The notes under the pieces: model-generated | Told to the model about the DNA's origin: nothing | Database searches by the model: none | What the model saw: only the letters and a program-made list of their open reading frames with translations | Part shown: positions 62,019 through 64,000 of the stretch, piece after piece | Layout of the letters: each line of letters begins with the position of its first letter | Position numbering within the stretch: the first letter of the stretch is position 1 | Position numbers and translations under genes: made by a program | Assembly (NCBI RefSeq): GCF_005796105.1 | Contig: NZ_VAUO01000001.1 | Span: forward strand, 620,001-684,000 | Source: Pseudomonas mosselii | GTDB taxonomy: Bacteria; Pseudomonadota; Gammaproteobacteria; Pseudomonadales; Pseudomonadaceae | Length of the DNA: 64,000 nucleotides | Reading direction: 5' to 3'

Positions 62019-63437
62019 TCAATTCGCGACGGATGCACCCCGAATACTCTGCGCTGCCTGATAGAGAATCTGCCCAACCAGATCGATCTGTGCCTCGCTG
62101 ATGATCAGCGGCGGCAGGAAGCGAACGATTGCGCCGTGCCGCCCGCCCAGTTCTACGATCAGGCCACGCTCCAGACAAGCTCGCTGTAGCTGGCGCGCCC
62201 GCTCGCCATCGGCAGCGGGCTGGCCCATGGCATCCTGGTTGGCAGGATCGATGATCTCCATGCCCAGCATCAGGCCCCGGCCGCGCACGTCGCCGATCCA
62301 GTCGAACTCGTCCCGCAGTGCGTGCAGCAGCGCCTGCAAGCGTGCTCCAACGTTGCGCACATGGCTGCAAATACCTTCGCGCTGAATGAAACGCAAGGTA
62401 GCGTCGCCAGCGGCCATGGCCAGCTGATTGCCGCGGAAAGTGCCAGCATGAGCCCCTGGTTGCCATTGATCCAGCTCGCCCCGGTAGACCACTACCGACA
62501 GTGGCAGACCGCCGCCGATGGCCTTCGACAGTGTCACCACATCAGGGCTGATAGCGCTGCGCTCGAACGCGAATAGATCGCCGGTGCGCCCGATACCGCA
62601 TTGGATTTCGTCAAGAACCAGGGGAATACCGTGCTCACGCGTGATTGCCCGCAGCCCTTGCAACCAGCGATCAGGAGCGGGAATCACCCCGCCCTCGCCC
62701 TGCACCGTTTCCAGGATCATGGCTGCTGGCTGGGTCACGCCGCTTTCCGGGTCGGCGAGCAGGTGGCGGATGTAATGCAGGCTGGCGTCGATCGACTGCT
62801 CGCCACCCAAGCCGAACGGGCAACGATATTCATGTGGATACGGCAGGAACTGCACCCCTGCCAGCAGCCCGCCCAAGGCATTCTTCGGCCCCAGATTGCC
62901 GCTTACAGACAACGTGCCAAGGGTCATACCGTGATAAGCCCCATGAAACGCCAGGATGCTCTGCCGCCCGGTTGCCGTGCGCGACAGTTTGAGCGCCGCC
63001 TCCACTGCATCCGCACCGGTCGGGCCACAGAACTGGATCCGCGCATTCCTGGCGAAGTCACCAGGCAGCAGATCGAAGACCGTCTCCACGAAGGCATCCT
63101 TGATCGGCGTACTCAGATCGAGCGAATGCAGCGGTAGCCCCGAGGCCAAGGTCTTCTGGATGGCCTCCACGATAATCGGGTGATTATGCCCCAGTGCCAG
63201 AGTCCCCGCGCCGGCCAGGCAGTCGATGTAGACCTGCCCCCGCGAATCCTCCACATACACCCCCTGCGCGCCCTTGAGCTCCAGCGGTATGCGTCGCGGG
63301 TAGCTGCGCGCATTCGACTCGCGCTGCATTTGCCGTTGCAATGCCGGCGTGCTGTCCAGGCAGTAGCGCTGGCTGAGCCCGGTGTGCCGGTACTGGAGTT
63401 CGAGCGTGGTGTTAGCGATTGGGGTGACTGCATTCAT
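62019..63437 (-). CDS. pvdH: Diaminobutyrate--2-oxoglutarate aminotransferase PvdH
   Basis: A 472-aa class III PLP aminotransferase that makes L-2,4-diaminobutyrate from aspartate semialdehyde for the pyoverdine peptide chain. Landmarks: GVYVEDSRGQVYIDCLAGAG, AFHGAYHGMTLGTLS, the PLP-binding LVLDEIQCGIGRTG and the Schiff-base lysine in TLSKAIGGGLPLSVV, then HAGTFRGNQLAMAAG. The length fits the family. Start ATG 63437 (MNAVTP) has AAGGA 8 nt upstream; the frame extends to 63479. It follows mbtH by 132 bp, as in other Pseudomonas pyoverdine loci. Confidence 0.92.
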   Translation of the reverse strand: MNAVTPIANTTLELQYRHTGLSQRYCLDSTPALQRQMQRESNARSYPRRIPLELKGAQGVYVEDSRGQVYIDCLAGAGTLALGHNHPIIVEAIQKTLASGLPLHSLDLSTPIKDAFVETVFDLLPGDFARNARIQFCGPTGADAVEAALKLSRTATGRQSILAFHGAYHGMTLGTLSVSGNLGPKNALGGLLAGVQFLPYPHEYRCPFGLGGEQSIDASLHYIRHLLADPESGVTQPAAMILETVQGEGGVIPAPDRWLQGLRAITREHGIPLVLDEIQCGIGRTGDLFAFERSAISPDVVTLSKAIGGGLPLSVVVYRGELDQWQPGAHAGTFRGNQLAMAAGDATLRFIQREGICSHVRNVGARLQALLHALRDEFDWIGDVRGRGLMLGMEIIDPANQDAMGQPAADGERARQLQRACLERGLIVELGGRHGAIVRFLPPLIISEAQIDLVGQILYQAAQSIRGASVAN

Positions 63438-63569
63438 CGAGTGCATCCTTGTGTCGCGCAGGTGGCGCATAGCTGACAAAACTGCCGGCGCGAGCGCCGT
63501 GCAGCGGCCGCGCGGTTAGGTGGCTGGCGTCCGGCAAGAGGCAAAAACAGGCGCTGGATGCGCGAGGCA

Positions 63570-63785
63570 TCAGCCGTGATTCTGGGCCTGCATGGCTTGA
63601 CGCAGGCTCAACGGCCGCATGTCGGTCCACACCGATTCGATATAGGTCAGGCACTCTTCCTTGCTGCCCTGCTTGCCGGCCGCGCGCCAGCCTTGCGGTA
63701 TTTCCTTGTAGTCGGGCCACAGGGAGTACTGCTCCTCATCGTTGACCACAACCAAGAAACGCGTTTCAGGACTGTCAAGACTCAT
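63570..63785 (-). CDS. mbtH: MbtH-like protein of pyoverdine synthesis
   Basis: A 71-aa MbtH-family protein, an essential partner that activates adenylation domains of non-ribosomal peptide synthetases. It keeps the family signature: [15 protein letters not shown], three conserved tryptophans including IPQGWRAAG and [12 protein letters not shown], with [10 protein letters not shown] between. AAGGAG lies 7 nt before the ATG. It lies upstream of pvdH on the same strand and downstream of a Fur-box-like site. Confidence 0.95.
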   Translation of the reverse strand: MSLDSPETRFLVVVNDEEQYSLWPDYKEIPQGWRAAGKQGSKEECLTYIESVWTDMRPLSLRQAMQAQNHG

Positions 63786-63868
63786 GTTTCACTCCTTTTC
63801 CACTGAAGATGCGAGCGCTCGTCAGGTAGCCCGAGCTTTGCAGGTGAACGAGCGTAGGATAATATAGT

Positions 63869-63883
63869 TAATAACAATTATCA
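63869..63883 (-). promoter_or_regulatory. Fur-box-like sequence upstream of mbtH
   Basis: On the minus strand TGATAATTGTTATTA matches 13 of 15 positions of the 7-1-7 Fur consensus, 84 bp before the mbtH start. TTAAC-N16-CGT nearby is only a weak match to a PvdS iron-starvation box. No gene is visible in 63786-64000. Confidence 0.55.
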
Positions 63884-64000
63884 TTAAACATTGGCGTGAC
63901 CGCTAGCACGCTCTGGTGCCATAGACGGGATCGCCTGCCTGCCCCGGAGTTGTTTATACTGATCACTCCAGTGATAACGAGTCTCACCAGCAAACGCCTC

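Noticed and set aside
63848..63871. PvdS iron-starvation box upstream of mbtH (TTAAC-N16-CGT).
   Set aside because: The -35-like half departs from TAAAT at several positions; the Fur-box-like site is the better-supported element.
1..64000. CRISPR array, rRNA or tRNA genes.
   Set aside because: No regularly spaced repeats of 24-40 bp with unique spacers were seen; no tRNA-like T-arm in a cloverleaf context or rRNA sequence was recognised.

Overview
The window reads as a Pseudomonas chromosome segment from near the replication terminus. The signs are MvaT-type xenogeneic silencers, the pyoverdine genes pvdH and mbtH at the right end, and a 28-bp dif site at 51716-51743 (minus orientation) that matches, as I remember it, the E. 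coli dif sequence exactly. All functional calls rest on motifs and on recognising families by eye; no searches were run.

Region 1 (1-10160) holds a methyl-accepting chemotaxis protein with a probable HBM sensor, then a catabolic locus around a GntR regulator. A minus-strand set encodes an FAD monooxygenase, a one-domain VOC protein and a fumarylacetoacetate-hydrolase-fold protein. The divergent plus-strand set encodes an AA_synth-family protein, an MDR dehydrogenase, a cupin and an FMN reductase. TTGTGCA-type inverted repeats sit in front of both transcription units. The plus-strand operon is broken by the remnant of an IS5-family element, which leaves only the 3' end of a MetI-like permease gene.

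Region 2 (10300-46400) is a dense defence island. It carries: (a) a four-gene Wadjet/MksBEFG-type SMC system in the order C-B-A-D, with a DUF6119/TIGR04141 gene upstream; (b) a tyrosine integrase divergent from a KfrA-like DNA-binding protein; (c) a complete Shango system (sngA-sngB-sngC); (d) a frameshifted TOPRIM gene resembling JetD; (e) a complete Gabija pair, followed by a HEPN/Abi-like protein and a sirtuin; (f) a metallophosphoesterase and a hybrid histidine kinase; (g) an HNH nuclease divergent from a second, compact OLD-nuclease/helicase pair; (h) a DUF262 protein. Two related XRE regulators, a pair of paralogous 69-aa proteins, two LexA boxes and several palindromes lie between them.

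Region 3 (46400-51700) is gene-poor, with long non-coding stretches. It has two copies of a dispersed structured repeat (a third is at 36.4 kb), two more MvaT-like genes, one of which lacks the DNA-binding half, and a possible degenerate recombinase.

Region 4 (51716-61908) starts at dif and contains an inovirus-type (filamentous phage) prophage: secretin, Zot ATPase, DUF2523 protein, TspB/pIII-like adhesin, major coat protein, ssDNA-binding protein, pII/X-type replication initiator and a divergent repressor. It also carries a HEPN-like cargo gene. A dif-like sequence with a 10-nt centre lies at the far end (61117-61148). A separate 36-bp imperfect direct repeat (52534 and 61873) also brackets most of the region.

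Region 5 (61900-64000) is core: pvdH and mbtH for pyoverdine, with a Fur-box-like sequence upstream.

The island appears to combine chromosome- or plasmid-sensing systems (Wadjet), nuclease-helicase systems (Gabija and the compact variant), Shango and HEPN/Abi-like proteins. Horizontally acquired AT-rich DNA of this kind is what MvaT-family silencers normally act on, which may explain why three such genes are present.
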